Shown: one piece after another, positions 30,371-39,660 of the stretch
How positions within the stretch are numbered: the first letter of the stretch is position 1
Layout of the letters: each line of letters begins with the position of its first letter
Position numbers and translations under genes: made by a program
Source: Sphingomonas sp. Root241
Lineage (GTDB): Bacteria; Pseudomonadota; Alphaproteobacteria; Sphingomonadales; Sphingomonadaceae
Length of the DNA stretch: 64,000 nt
Assembly: GCF_001428865.1 (NCBI RefSeq)
Contig: NZ_LMIV01000001.1
Span: forward strand, 1,318,236-1,382,235
Reading direction: 5' to 3'
Notes under the pieces: model-generated
Database searches by the model: none
What the model was told of the DNA's origin: nothing
Seen by the model: the letters and a program-made list of their open reading frames with translations, nothing else

Positions 30371-32364
30371 CAGTTGGTCAGCCTCAGTGCGGAGATCTGG
30401 TTGGCGATGTCGCGGAATGCCTTTTGCAGTGCCGTCGAGTCGCTCGCGTCGAAGAAGCGCCCCGCGCTGGCGCAGTTGGTCAGGCGCGTCTTGGTCGTCG
30501 CGTCGACGCCCGCACCGAACGAGATCACCCACAAAGTGATGTTCTTGTTCTTGACCGCGGTGCACAGCCCTTCGAGGCGCTTGTTGATCTGAGCGTCGAG
30601 ATTGGCATTCTCGTTGCCGCAGCTGCTGGCATTTCCGACGTTTTCGGTGGTGCGGCGATCGAACCAGGCGACGCCATAGGCCGAATATTCGCATGGGTTT
30701 GCCTGTGCGATACCGTCGGTGAAGAAGATCATGTGCCGCTCGATCTCGCCACCTTGTGGCGTAAACTCGTTCTCCGACCTGAAGATGCCGGTGGGTGACA
30801 TCAGCCGAGCACCCCAGATCATGCCGATGTCATGATAGGTGCTGCCGGTCGGATTCAGGCTGTCGACATAGTCGTCGAAAGCGCTTGCGACGGGCCAACT
30901 CTGCAGCTTCTTCGCCTGCGTCGGGCAGCCATAACCAGGAGCGGCGAAATTGTTGATCGAATCTACGGGATTGAGCGTAGCATTGCTGTAATTGCCGCCG
31001 GTCACTGCGCGCAAATAGATCAGCGGGCGCAGCGCCGGCTTCCACTGGGTTTCCGCGTTGCCGTTGGGCCGCATGTCGATGTCGAGGTCATATGCATCCG
31101 CCGGCGCCGGATTGTAGCTGGCAGCGTCCTTGACGGTCTTGCGCTCCTCGATGCACCCGTCCCAGTTGATCTGCCGGTTCGAGCCGTTGGCACCGTCGGG
31201 CCAGGTAAAACTGTTGTTCCAGTTACTTCCGCCTGCCTTCAGCGCACTGAAATTGATCGGGAGTCTATCGTAAGTCCAGCCCTGATAATGAGTCACCGTA
31301 TCGGTGCGGTTGCGGCGGCAGCTGCGGTTGTTGCCGCTGGTAACCGATGCACCGCTCCAGCCCCCCCACTCGCCGTACCATTCGGTGCTGGCGCTTCCAT
31401 CGCTGTTGAACGTAATTTTGGTGACCGGCCCCGGAGCCGTGCCGACAGGCGTCGGCGTCGGAGTGAAGCCGTTGAAACTCTGGTTGTTCATGAACTTCAG
31501 GCAGTTGGCTTGGCTGATAGCAGTGCCATAGGTTTCCCAATAGGGCGTGCCGACGGCATCCTGGGGCGTGGCGAACAGGTTCCATTTGCGCGTTTGATAG
31601 TAGCCGCTGTCCGCGAAGAACTCGTTGGGCAGCAGCTTCCCGACATTGACGTTCACCGAATAGGGTACGAACCCGAACCGGATCTGCGCACCGTTGCCGG
31701 TGCCGCCGCTCGGCGCGCCGCCATCGCAGGCCGCATCGGTATCGAGCCGCGCAACGATCTCGAAGAAGCACTTCACCGCGACGCGCAGCATCTGCATCTT
31801 CGAACCGCCGGCCGCCTTGCAGCTGGCGTCGCAGGAGCTGTTGTCGGGCTTCCAGTCCATCGACCCGGTATTGTCGAGCACGAACATCACGTCGGTGTTG
31901 GGAAGCCGCATATCGGCTTCGCAGGTCACGGTGAGCGTCTCGGTGGTACGGCCGAAGATCCGCATCAGCGTCATCGGCACCGTCGCGGTCGCCGTGCCGG
32001 AAACCTTGCCGGCATTTTCGGTGAAAGCCTTGTTGGGACTGGTTCCGCCATAAGCGTTCTTGTCGAAATTCGAATCGAAGAACTGCTTGGCCGTGGTCTC
32101 GGGATAGTTGGCGACGCCGTTGACCGTCTGAACCCAATTGCCGCCGGCCATCGCCTTGCGGCCGGCGAGTGCGCCGGCGTCGCAACCATGTTGCAGGCGC
32201 GTCTTGACGATGTACATGCGGCTGATGTCGATGCCGCCACCTACCATGCCCGCCAGCGGGATGATCGCCATCGCCATGATCGCCAGCGTGTTGGCGCGCG
32301 TATCGCGGGCGAATTCCGTCAGGAACGCCTTTGCCCTCATCAGGCTATGCCGATTGCCCACCAT
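30370..32364 (-). CDS. TadG-like pilus assembly protein with von Willebrand factor A domain
   Basis: The 664-residue protein begins with a TadG-type helix (ANTLAIMAMAIIPLAGMVGGG), then SRMYIVKTRLQHGCDAGALAG. A VWA domain follows from about residue 155, with a MIDAS-type metal site beginning DNTGSMD. A large Cys-containing insert sits inside this domain before HMIFFTDGIAQ and NITLWVISFGAGVD. It leads the three-gene pseudopilin operon. Proteins of this kind are thought to act in tight adherence or surface structures. Two start codons are possible (32364 or 32340). Confidence 0.82.
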   Translation of the reverse strand: MVGNRHSLMRAKAFLTEFARDTRANTLAIMAMAIIPLAGMVGGGIDISRMYIVKTRLQHGCDAGALAGRKAMAGGNWVQTVNGVANYPETTAKQFFDSNFDKNAYGGTSPNKAFTENAGKVSGTATATVPMTLMRIFGRTTETLTVTCEADMRLPNTDVMFVLDNTGSMDWKPDNSSCDASCKAAGGSKMQMLRVAVKCFFEIVARLDTDAACDGGAPSGGTGNGAQIRFGFVPYSVNVNVGKLLPNEFFADSGYYQTRKWNLFATPQDAVGTPYWETYGTAISQANCLKFMNNQSFNGFTPTPTPVGTAPGPVTKITFNSDGSASTEWYGEWGGWSGASVTSGNNRSCRRNRTDTVTHYQGWTYDRLPINFSALKAGGSNWNNSFTWPDGANGSNRQINWDGCIEERKTVKDAASYNPAPADAYDLDIDMRPNGNAETQWKPALRPLIYLRAVTGGNYSNATLNPVDSINNFAAPGYGCPTQAKKLQSWPVASAFDDYVDSLNPTGSTYHDIGMIWGARLMSPTGIFRSENEFTPQGGEIERHMIFFTDGIAQANPCEYSAYGVAWFDRRTTENVGNASSCGNENANLDAQINKRLEGLCTAVKNKNITLWVISFGAGVDATTKTRLTNCASAGRFFDASDSTALQKAFRDIANQISALRLTN

Positions 32365-32466
32365 TCTTGCGACCCCGGTCCCCGATCAACACGGCATCAT
32401 GCCGCACGCACAGCTAACGCCCCATAAATCGAGCTGGTTAACGGGCGGCTTATGGGGGGCAGGGAA

Positions 32467-33141
32467 ATGACCGGAGTAGCGGGGGGGAATCCGGAACACG
32501 CGCTCGCGCTCTCTTACGCGCCGCAGGGGGGCGCGGCCGCGCTCGAGGCGCTGTTCGCCCTCGACGAGGCGCTGGCGCAACTGCTGCGGACGACGCGTGA
32601 ACCCGCTTTGGGCCAGTTGCGACTCGCCTGGTGGCGCGAGGCGCTGGCGAAGCTGGACAGCGAGCCGGCGCCGGCCGAACCGGTGCTGCAGGCGCTCGTG
32701 CGCGAGGTGCTGCCCAAGGGGGTGCGCGGAGCCTCGCTGGTGCCGATCGTCCATGGCTGGGAAGTGCTGATCGAGGAGGAGACGCTCGATCGCGGCGCTC
32801 TGCGGCGGTTCGGCGAGGGACGCGGGGAATTGTTTGTGGTGGCCGGTGCGGCGATGGGCGCGGCGCCGGGCGATCCGCTTGCCGCGTCCGGGCAGGGCTG
32901 GGCGCTGGTCGATCTGGCGCGCCATCTCCGGGCGCCTGACGAGGCTGCCGAAGCGCGCGACCTCGCCGCGCCGCTGCTCGAAGACGCCGTATCGAAGCGC
33001 TGGAGCCGCAATGGCCGGGCGCTTGGAGCATTGGCGCACCTCGCGCGGCTCGATCTGCGCGTGCCGCACGGCGGCGAGCCACCGATAGGCGCCCCGCACC
33101 GGGTCGGCCGATTGCTCTGGCATCGCCTGACGGGAAGGTAG
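32467..33141 (+). CDS. squalene/phytoene synthase-like protein
   Basis: The 224-residue protein resembles the trans-isoprenyl head-to-head synthase fold, especially the NDUFAF6-like branch: LGQLRLAWWREALAKL near residue 48 and WALVDLARHLRAP near residue 150. The Asp-rich DxxxD diphosphate-binding motifs of active squalene or phytoene synthases are not apparent, and it is shorter than the usual 270-300 residues. Catalysis is therefore doubtful. GGGGGGCAGGGA precedes the chosen ATG. It is divergent from the tad-like operon. Confidence 0.7.
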   Translation: MTGVAGGNPEHALALSYAPQGGAAALEALFALDEALAQLLRTTREPALGQLRLAWWREALAKLDSEPAPAEPVLQALVREVLPKGVRGASLVPIVHGWEVLIEEETLDRGALRRFGEGRGELFVVAGAAMGAAPGDPLAASGQGWALVDLARHLRAPDEAAEARDLAAPLLEDAVSKRWSRNGRALGALAHLARLDLRVPHGGEPPIGAPHRVGRLLWHRLTGR

Positions 33142-33203
33142 GGGCTTGCCAGCGCGACGGACGCGCTTAGCTTGCAGGCCTCGACTCTCGGGGGAGACGT
33201 TCG

Positions 33204-33683
33204 ATGTGGCGCTATTTCGTCGGCGTGGGTGCGGCACTGGTGCTGGGGCTCGCGGGCTTGTTCCTGCTTCGCGGCTCAGCTGCGCCACCTGTGAAGCTGC
33301 CCGGCGCGCCCGCGGCGCATATTGCGGCAGCCGCGACCGAAGACCCGCTTCCCGAGGAAGTGCCTAGCGCCAGCGCGAAGACGCGCGAGCAGAAGCGTTT
33401 CGATCGTTATGACAAGGACCGCAATGACGCAGTGACCCGGGAGGAATATCTGCTCTCTCGGCGGAAGGCCTATGCGAAGCTCGACGCCAATCATGACGGG
33501 AGGCTCGATTTCGACGAATGGGCGGCGAAGACCACGACCAAATTCGCCGGCGCCGATGCCGACAAATCGGGCGCGTTGAGCCGCGCGGAGTTCCTCGCCA
33601 CTGCACCCAAGGCCCGCGCCGGCGCCAAGCCGCGTTGCGCGTGCCCTGCCGCTGCTCCCGGGAAGGAAGAGGCGGAGGACTAA
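33204..33683 (+). CDS. secreted or anchored EF-hand protein
   Basis: The 159-residue product has an N-terminal hydrophobic helix ([18 protein letters not shown]) that is a signal anchor or signal peptide. Three EF-hand loops follow: [12 protein letters not shown] (about 69-80), [12 protein letters not shown] (about 94-105) and [12 protein letters not shown] (about 117-128). Calcium binding outside the cytoplasm is likely; function is unknown. A Cys pair in CACPAA near the C-terminus may form a disulfide. It ends convergently with trmFO, overlapping by four bases. Confidence 0.8.
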   Translation: MWRYFVGVGAALVLGLAGLFLLRGSAAPPVKLPGAPAAHIAAAATEDPLPEEVPSASAKTREQKRFDRYDKDRNDAVTREEYLLSRRKAYAKLDANHDGRLDFDEWAAKTTTKFAGADADKSGALSRAEFLATAPKARAGAKPRCACPAAAPGKEEAED

Positions 33684-34993
33684 GCCGGCATCCAGCCGCT
33701 GAACGCGGCACGCGCGCGGCTGGTGTACATCAGCTTGCGGTCGGCCTTTTTCGAGCGGCCCTCGATCGGCGGGAACAGGCCGAAATTGACGTTCATCGGC
33801 TGATAGGTCTCGACTTCGGCCTCGCCGGTGATGTGGGCCAGCAATGCACCGAGCGCGGTTTCGCGGGGCGGGGCCGGAAGGGTCTGACCGGCGATCTCGG
33901 CGGCGGCGAAGCGGCCCGCGAGCAGCCCGATTGCGGCACTTTCGACATAGCCCTCGCACCCGGTGATCTGCCCGGCGAAGCGGATGTTGGGGCGCGCCTT
34001 GAGCCGGAGCGTCGGGTCGAGCAGTTCGGGCGAGCGGATGAAGGTATTGCGGTGCAGGCCGCCCAGCCGCGCGAACTCGGCCTTTTCCAGGCCCGGAATG
34101 GTGCGGAACAGCTCGACTTGCGCGGCATATTTGAGCTTGGTCTGGAAGCCGACCATATTCCAGAGGGTGCCGCTGGCATTGTCCTGGCGGAGCTGGACGA
34201 CGGCATAGGGCCAGCGGCCGGTGCGCGGATCGTCGAGGCCGACGCCCTTCATCGGGCCGTAGCGCAAGGTATCGACGCCGCGTTCGGCCATCACTTCGAT
34301 CGGCATGCAGCCTTCGAAATAGGGGACGTTCTCCCACTCGCGGAACTCGGTCTTCTCGCCGGCGAGCAGGCCGGCGTGGAAGGCGAGATATTCGTCCTTC
34401 GACATCGGGCAGTTGATGTAATCCTTGCCCTCGCCCTTGTTCCAGCGCGACTGATACCAGGCGGTGGTGAAGTCGATGCTCTCGAAATGAACGATCGGGG
34501 CGATCGCATCGAAAAAGGCCAAGGCCTCCTTCCCGGTGGCGCTGCCGATGCTCTCGGCGAGGCCGGGGGCGGTGAGCGGGCCGGTGGCGACGATGGTCAG
34601 GCCCTCGGCGGGGAGCTGGTCCACCCGCTCGCGGACAATCGTGATGTTGGGATGGGCCTCCAGCGCGGCGGTGACGCCGGCCGAGAAGCCGTCGCGGTCG
34701 ACGGCCAGCGCCGAGCCTGCCGGGACCTTGTGGATATCGCCCTGGGTGAGGATCAGCGAGCCGAGGTCGCGCATCTCCTGGTGGAGCAGGCCGACGGCGT
34801 TGCGCTCGGCATCGTCGGAGCGGAACGAATTGGAGCAGACGAGCTCGGCGAGGCTGTCGGTGTGGTGCGCGGGGGTCCTGTCACCCGAGCCGCGCATTTC
34901 GGAGAGCTTCACCTTGTGCCCGGCCTGAGCGAGCTGCCATGCGGCTTCGGATCCGGCGAGGCCGCCGCCGATGATGTGGATGTCGTGAGTCAC
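33680..34993 (-). CDS. trmFO: methylenetetrahydrofolate-tRNA-(uracil-5-)-methyltransferase
   Basis: TrmFO uses methylene-THF and FADH2 to make m5U54 in the tRNA T-loop. The 437-residue protein opens with the FAD-binding [18 protein letters not shown]. It contains [22 protein letters not shown] and [14 protein letters not shown], then [22 protein letters not shown], and ends in [13 protein letters not shown]. The probable GTG start gives the usual compact N-terminus. The family is common in Firmicutes and Alphaproteobacteria, where it replaces TrmA. Confidence 0.94.
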   Translation of the reverse strand: MTHDIHIIGGGLAGSEAAWQLAQAGHKVKLSEMRGSGDRTPAHHTDSLAELVCSNSFRSDDAERNAVGLLHQEMRDLGSLILTQGDIHKVPAGSALAVDRDGFSAGVTAALEAHPNITIVRERVDQLPAEGLTIVATGPLTAPGLAESIGSATGKEALAFFDAIAPIVHFESIDFTTAWYQSRWNKGEGKDYINCPMSKDEYLAFHAGLLAGEKTEFREWENVPYFEGCMPIEVMAERGVDTLRYGPMKGVGLDDPRTGRWPYAVVQLRQDNASGTLWNMVGFQTKLKYAAQVELFRTIPGLEKAEFARLGGLHRNTFIRSPELLDPTLRLKARPNIRFAGQITGCEGYVESAAIGLLAGRFAAAEIAGQTLPAPPRETALGALLAHITGEAEVETYQPMNVNFGLFPPIEGRSKKADRKLMYTSRARAAFSGWMPA

Positions 34994-35057
34994 GGCCGGG
35001 CGAATAGCGGCAAGCGAGGCGCATGACAAAGGCTGTGGCCGCGTTATGCTCGGGGGC

Positions 35058-35684
35058 ATGAACCCATCCGCGCTCCGCTTGCTCTTCCTTGCCGCATTGG
35101 TGGCGGGCGGGAGCTTCTATGCCACGCACTGGATCAGCGTTCCCTTCGCCGTGGAGACGGTGTGGAAGGGGGCCGGGGTGGGGCTGCTCGCTTTGTGGGC
35201 GGGGCTGCAGGCGCGGTCGACCGACGGGTGGCTGATCGCGGCGGCGCTGGCGCTGGGGGCGCTGGGCGATGTGCTGCTCGAGACGCATGGGCTGACGGTC
35301 GGGGCGGTTGCCTTCCTTGCCGGGCATGTCGTCGCCGCGACCTTGTACCTGCGCAATCGGAGCGGGCCGCTTTGGCAGGCCGCCCTGATCGCGGCGGCGG
35401 TGGCCGGGGCGGCGTTCCTGCTGCCCGCGGAGCGTGCCGCCGCACCGGGGATCGCGCTCTACGCCGCGGGGCTGGGGGCGATGTTCGGGACCGCGGCGAT
35501 CAGCCGGTTTCCGCAGGGGAGCGTGGGGCTGGGCGCGGCATTGTTCGTGCTTTCGGACCTCCTCATCTTCGGGCGGATGGGGCCGATGGCGGGATCGGCG
35601 CTTCCGGGACTGCTGATCTGGCCGACCTATTTCGCCGGACTGGCGTTGATCGCCTGGGGCGTGGTGCGGAGCTTGCGGGCATGA
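35058..35684 (+). CDS. YhhN/TMEM86-like (lysoplasmalogenase family) membrane protein
   Basis: The 208-residue product is a string of about eight membrane helices with the YhhN-family segments [13 protein letters not shown] and [11 protein letters not shown], whose acidic residues form the proposed active site. Characterised relatives hydrolyse the vinyl-ether bond of lysoplasmalogens; the bacterial substrate is often unknown. I chose the second ATG. The stop overlaps the DUF488 start (ATGA), so the two are translationally coupled. Confidence 0.78.
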   Translation: MNPSALRLLFLAALVAGGSFYATHWISVPFAVETVWKGAGVGLLALWAGLQARSTDGWLIAAALALGALGDVLLETHGLTVGAVAFLAGHVVAATLYLRNRSGPLWQAALIAAAVAGAAFLLPAERAAAPGIALYAAGLGAMFGTAAISRFPQGSVGLGAALFVLSDLLIFGRMGPMAGSALPGLLIWPTYFAGLALIAWGVVRSLRA

Positions 35685-36112
35685 GGATCTTCACGATCGG
35701 CTATGAGGCGACGACGATGGCCGAGTTCATCGCGGCGCTCCACAAAGCGGGCGTCGAGCGGGTGATCGACGTGCGCGCGGTGCCCCTCTCGCGGCGCCCG
35801 GGCTTTTCGAAGAACATGCTCGCCGCGAGCCTGAAGGAGGCGGGGATCGACTATGTCCTCCTCAAGAATCTCGGCACCCCCAAGCCGGGGCGCGACGCGG
35901 CCAAGAAAGGCGATGTCGCGACGCTGGAGCGGGTATATGAAACCCAGCTCGGGCTGCCCGAGGCGCAGGCCGAGGCGGCGCAGATGCGCGCGCTCGCCGC
36001 GGAAAAGCCCAGCGCCCTGGTCTGCTTCGAGCGCAACCCCGAACATTGCCACCGCACCCTGCTGCTCGCGGCCGAGGGCGAAGGCGCGGAGATCGTCGAC
36101 CTGTTTCCCTGA
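35681..36112 (+). CDS. DUF488 family protein
   Basis: The 143-residue product matches DUF488: IFTIGYEATTMAEFIAALHKAGVERVIDVRAVPLSRRPGF, in which the DVR loop is diagnostic, then LVCFERNPEHCHRTLLL, in which CFE...CHR is the conserved Cys/His pattern. Function is not established; a rhodanese- or nuclease-like fold has been suggested for the family. It is coupled to the YhhN-like gene and is followed after 14 bases by the VOC gene. Confidence 0.85.
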   Translation: MRIFTIGYEATTMAEFIAALHKAGVERVIDVRAVPLSRRPGFSKNMLAASLKEAGIDYVLLKNLGTPKPGRDAAKKGDVATLERVYETQLGLPEAQAEAAQMRALAAEKPSALVCFERNPEHCHRTLLLAAEGEGAEIVDLFP

Positions 36113-36126
36113 AAGGAGTGACCGCC

Positions 36127-36516
36127 ATGATCGACCATATCGGTTTCGCCGTCTCCGACCTCGCCCGCTCCGACGCCTTCTACGCCGCCGCGCTCGCGCC
36201 GCTGGGCATCGCCGAGATCATGCGCGTCACGCCCGAACAGACCGAGGCGGGCGGCACCGCGATCGGCTATGGCAAGCAGGGCAAGCCGTTCTTCTGGATC
36301 GGCGACAACGAGCGAGTGGGGCAGGGCACGCATGTCGCCTTCGCGGCCGACAGCCGCGCGCAGGTCGACGCGTTCCACGCCGCGGCGCTGGCGGCGGGCG
36401 GCACCGATCACGGCGCCCCGGGCATCCGCGCGCATTACCACCCCGATTACTACGCCGCATTCGTGCTCGATCCCGACGGGACCAACATCGAAGCCGTGTG
36501 CCACCGGCCCGAATGA
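36127..36516 (+). CDS. VOC (glyoxalase/bleomycin-resistance) family protein
   Basis: The 129-residue protein has the beta-alpha-beta-beta-beta repeats of the vicinal-oxygen-chelate fold. MIDHIGFAVSDLARSDAFYAAAL begins the first half, THVAFAADSRAQVDAFHAAAL the second, and DPDGTNIEAVCH ends it. His and Glu residues at H4, H61 and E124 are likely metal ligands. GAAAGGAG precedes the ATG. The substrate is unknown. It is third in the small operon with the YhhN-like and DUF488 genes. Confidence 0.85.
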   Translation: MIDHIGFAVSDLARSDAFYAAALAPLGIAEIMRVTPEQTEAGGTAIGYGKQGKPFFWIGDNERVGQGTHVAFAADSRAQVDAFHAAALAAGGTDHGAPGIRAHYHPDYYAAFVLDPDGTNIEAVCHRPE

Positions 36517-36518
36517 GG

Positions 36519-36548
36519 CAAAAAAGCGGGGCGGCCGGAGCCGCCCCG
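36519..36548 (-). terminator. intrinsic terminator of the helix-turn-helix gene
   Basis: On the minus strand a 9-bp stem (CGGGGCGGC with GCCGCCCCG) and four-base loop are followed by CTTTTTT, a textbook rho-independent terminator for the gene at 36690-37217. On the plus strand it could also stop the VOC transcript but lacks a T-run. Confidence 0.85.
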
Positions 36549-36689
36549 TAGTTCGGGGAGAGCCGGCGCGGAAGGAGGGGACCTGGCGCCGGCCCGAGCG
36601 GCATTGGACGCAGTGCGTTACAGAGATATGTCGCTTTGTTGCAGCGCGGCTCCGCACGGGCCGAATGTTGGATTTGCCGGGGCGCAATT

Positions 36690-37217
36690 TCACGGTTTGC
36701 ACGGCGAATCGGCAATGTTGTTGCGTGTCGGCGTAACTTCGTTGCGCGGGGCGGGCGCGGCCGAACCGGTGTCAATTGCTGCCCCCGATGCATGGAAACG
36801 GCCCGACATGCCATCGAGCGCGCGCAGCGCGGCGTAGAGCAGCCTGTTGTCGTAGCGTTCGCGCCAGCCGATTTGCCGTCCGCATCGGAACATTGCTTCG
36901 CGGACCGGCCCGAAGCCGCGCGTGCGGATTTCGTCGATCGCTTCGCATTGCGCTTCGTCGAGCGCGCGGTTCCATGCGCGAGCGAAGCCGCTGTCCGGCC
37001 CGGCGCGTTTCCGGAGCTGATAGGCGGCCCCGGCAGTCATCCCCACCGACCGCGCCGCCACGGCGACCACGCCGATGCGCCGCAGGCATTCGACAAACGC
37101 AATCTGCCGCTCCGCCGACCACCCGCCGGCGCGCGGCGGCATGGGGTGGGGCGTGAAGCGGAGGATGTCGTCGGGCTCTTCCGGTGTGGGCGGTTGCGAC
37201 TCGCTGGAGTGGAACAT
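36690..37217 (-). CDS. helix-turn-helix protein of unknown function
   Basis: The 175-residue product has a probable helix-turn-helix at about residues 32-68 (SAERQIAFVECLRRIGVVAV, then AARSVGMTAGAAYQLRKR). A conserved-looking segment (FARAWNRALDEAQCEAIDEI) follows. The layout recalls phage small-terminase-like or transposase-like DNA binders that occur as lone genes in sphingomonads. I chose the ATG (MFHSSES); the same frame continues upstream into a second, partial copy of the domain. It has its own terminator. The 140 bp between stop and terminator show nothing. Confidence 0.65.
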   Translation of the reverse strand: MFHSSESQPPTPEEPDDILRFTPHPMPPRAGGWSAERQIAFVECLRRIGVVAVAARSVGMTAGAAYQLRKRAGPDSGFARAWNRALDEAQCEAIDEIRTRGFGPVREAMFRCGRQIGWRERYDNRLLYAALRALDGMSGRFHASGAAIDTGSAAPAPRNEVTPTRNNIADSPCKP

Positions 37218-37364
37218 ATGAGGAACATTGCATGGGCGAGGGGTTGTAGGAAAGTACTTTCTCGCGTTAGTCGGCGCCCGCGCGCTCATCCCACCGAAAC
37301 ATGCCGCGGCCCGCGCCACCCCGGTCCGAGCGAGCGCTGCGATGAACGCGATCTGCCGCCCCAA
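37218..37364 (-). pseudogene. truncated second copy of the helix-turn-helix domain
   Basis: In frame with the gene above, this stretch reads RQIAFIAALARTGVARAAAC, then FGGMSARAPTNARKYF. It aligns with RQIAFVECLRRIGVVAVAAR and SVGMTAGAAYQLRKRA in the intact gene. Its upstream part is missing and it abuts the end of the defence island at 37371. It is probably the tail of a paralogous gene or domain cut off by island insertion. Confidence 0.55.
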
Positions 37365-37370
37365 ACCATT

Positions 37371-38333
37371 TCAGATGGCTTCCACTGGTGCAAAGTTAGG
37401 TAGATATCGATAGCTCTTCGCGAATGCGACCCGCTCCTCGGTTGGTATCCAAGCAAGTTCTGCTGCGGCTTGTGGTTCGGGAAGACGCCGTTCCATTTCG
37501 CGTATCTCAAGGGGCGTCACCCTCGGGATATCGATACGAAAAGCGTCGCTGCCGGGTCGAAAAAATGGAAGAGTTTCGAGCCTGCATAGATCAAGTGTCT
37601 CGAGATCGCTTTCTGACACGATGAGCCATCCGACTGTCGCCATTTGCGCGCCGTCTTTATACTTGAAGTAGCAGACCTGAAATGCGACCCGCTTAGCCAG
37701 CGGATCGGGGTTTCCTGCATCGGCATCCTTGAGCGCTGTATCCAAGAGCGACCCAAACGTCGCGCGAACAAATTCGGCATATTTGGGTCCCTGATACGAG
37801 ATCGCTTTAGCGTCGTCTGGTACGAACTCCGGAAATCCTTCTTTCAAAAAGTGCAGTGCTTTCTCAGATAACTTCTTTTCAGCTGGAAAATCATTGGTGA
37901 AGGTGACGGCAACAAACGTGCCACTCTTTGCCTTCCCTGCAACGCTCGCTAGATCGTTAACCATGAATCGTTTGGCTGGTTCATCATAATCTAGCCATAC
38001 GATCGAATGACGGTCAAAATTAATTTGTGGTAATATCGTGCTGGAATGCCCAAATCGGAGATCAATTCGTTCGTACGGTTTGTTTTGTGTGAATCTGACC
38101 TGCTCTTCTTTCTCGTCAGTTCCTTCAATGCTCAAAAGGTCGTCGATGCCGAGCGCTCGATGTACCATTCGGAAGTCGACGAAGGCGACCGAACCGAAGC
38201 CGACATATTGATAGCCCTCTATCGGAGCGAAGCGAAGACGCTTGTAAAGGTCGATAAGCATCGTCCGCTCCGCATGCTTTGCTGGGCGAAGTCTGTAATC
38301 GATCTTATTGAAGGTCCCGACCAACTCAGTCAT
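37371..38333 (-). CDS. putative SAM-dependent methyltransferase of the defence operon
   Basis: The 320-residue product seems to match the putative O-methyltransferase family often found beside GHKL ATPases. YQYVGFGSVAFVDFRMVHRA, then LGIDDLLSIE, looks like a glycine-containing SAM loop ending in an acidic residue, and SIVWLDYDEP could be the motif IV strand. No nuclease motif is evident. The ATG overlaps the stop of the ATPase gene by eight bases, so it is translated in step with it. Substrate unknown. An alternative start 22 codons upstream lies inside the ATPase gene. Confidence 0.6.
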   Translation of the reverse strand: MTELVGTFNKIDYRLRPAKHAERTMLIDLYKRLRFAPIEGYQYVGFGSVAFVDFRMVHRALGIDDLLSIEGTDEKEEQVRFTQNKPYERIDLRFGHSSTILPQINFDRHSIVWLDYDEPAKRFMVNDLASVAGKAKSGTFVAVTFTNDFPAEKKLSEKALHFLKEGFPEFVPDDAKAISYQGPKYAEFVRATFGSLLDTALKDADAGNPDPLAKRVAFQVCYFKYKDGAQMATVGWLIVSESDLETLDLCRLETLPFFRPGSDAFRIDIPRVTPLEIREMERRLPEPQAAAELAWIPTEERVAFAKSYRYLPNFAPVEAI

Positions 38334-39660
38334 CCTCGACGAGGTTTTCGTAGGCAAATTCAAAAGAGCGTTCGCCCAGGTCCGGTAGTTTTTTGACATT
38401 GAATGCGGCTAACAACTTGTCCGCTTCGGCTTTTGGCTTCTTGTATGCGATCCGTGACATTGGAGGTCCCCGCTTCGCGGGGGCCTGAAAAACGAACGCG
38501 GCACGCTCCGGCAACCTCGCGAGAGGTACTGCCGGCGCCGAAGCCACTGCAGAAGTTAGCACTCTATCGGCTGGTTCGAGGTCTTGCTCACTGTCCAATG
38601 CATTGAGGAAAGATATGATCGGTCGCATCGCTTCAATCAGACGAGGTTTTAACCTGCGGTAAGCAGGTGATTCTTCATCCAATCCGGTTTTCGTTGTATT
38701 CCAAGGTAGTAAGCTGGCATCATCCGAGTCCAAGAACGCATACCCTCGGAATCGTGCAAACTGATTGTGGTATTTCGGGATAGCGACCCCTTCATCGACC
38801 TCCGACCATCCTGTAGTTTTGCTCTGATCGGCCTCTAGAATGCAGCGACCATTGCAAAATATATACCATCCAGCATGTTGCCGACTGGACTCCGCAACAC
38901 CTGCGTGAAGACGAGTGGTAAGTAGCGCTTTGCCTCCAAGATCGTCTGGGTAGGATTTGACGACTGGTTGAATGCTATCGGAGCTCTTCAGCTGCCAGAC
39001 ACTTGCAATGATCGCCGAGCCGTTGAATGAAATCTCAAGCCCAGCTGCCATAGGTTGTGCATGAGCGATGCGAATATTGTTTGATAGAATAGATTTGAAT
39101 GTGTCCTGCCCGAAGCGCTCCGGAACACCCACATTGAGCCGGGTGACGCGGAGTGTTGTGCCTGTCTCGGCCTCCTGAAATTTTCGCTCCTCAAGATCTG
39201 TAATGGGGAAATCCCAATTTCCCTCGTCCGCAAGCCACAATGGAATATCAACGTCGATTTTGAATTTCGCGGCGGGCTCCGTAGAGCTTACCTCGAAATA
39301 CGCACCCATCTTGAATAGTGCGCGCTTCATGCCAATGCCGAATTGGCCCACCGAATGATCGGTCTCTTCGAACCCTGCGGCGCGACCAAATTTGAAGGCA
39401 TATTTCCGTGCAGTTTCTAAAGGTATGCCGCCGCAATTATCAGAAATGACAAAGTGATTTGGAGTGACCTCAATTTCGACCTTAAGCCCCCTATAATCAC
39501 CTTTGGGCCTCAGCCTCTTCGCGCCATCCACGCAGTTGTCGACCAGATCTTGGATAGCTTCGTCGAGTTGAATGTCTCGCGTGATGATATCTACGAAAAA
39601 TCGCTTCGTAGGAGATGCATCTGCCTTATTCGGATCATCGCTCGGGACGAATTTAGCCAC
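38326..39660 (-). CDS. MORC/MutL-like GHKL ATPase
   Basis: The 444-residue protein carries a GHKL ATPase domain. The N-box QDLVDNCVDGA lies near residue 37, the G1 box DNCGGIP near 74, and the lid/G2 box GQFGIGMKRALFKMG near 105. A transducer-like domain follows, and then a C-terminal region without a recognised nuclease. Prokaryotic MutL/MORC-like ATPases have been described in restriction-modification operons. The usual catalytic Glu of the N-box is Asp here. The GTG start has AGGGGAG eight bases upstream and overlaps the vsr stop. Confidence 0.85.
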   Translation of the reverse strand: MAKFVPSDDPNKADASPTKRFFVDIITRDIQLDEAIQDLVDNCVDGAKRLRPKGDYRGLKVEIEVTPNHFVISDNCGGIPLETARKYAFKFGRAAGFEETDHSVGQFGIGMKRALFKMGAYFEVSSTEPAAKFKIDVDIPLWLADEGNWDFPITDLEERKFQEAETGTTLRVTRLNVGVPERFGQDTFKSILSNNIRIAHAQPMAAGLEISFNGSAIIASVWQLKSSDSIQPVVKSYPDDLGGKALLTTRLHAGVAESSRQHAGWYIFCNGRCILEADQSKTTGWSEVDEGVAIPKYHNQFARFRGYAFLDSDDASLLPWNTTKTGLDEESPAYRRLKPRLIEAMRPIISFLNALDSEQDLEPADRVLTSAVASAPAVPLARLPERAAFVFQAPAKRGPPMSRIAYKKPKAEADKLLAAFNVKKLPDLGERSFEFAYENLVEDD

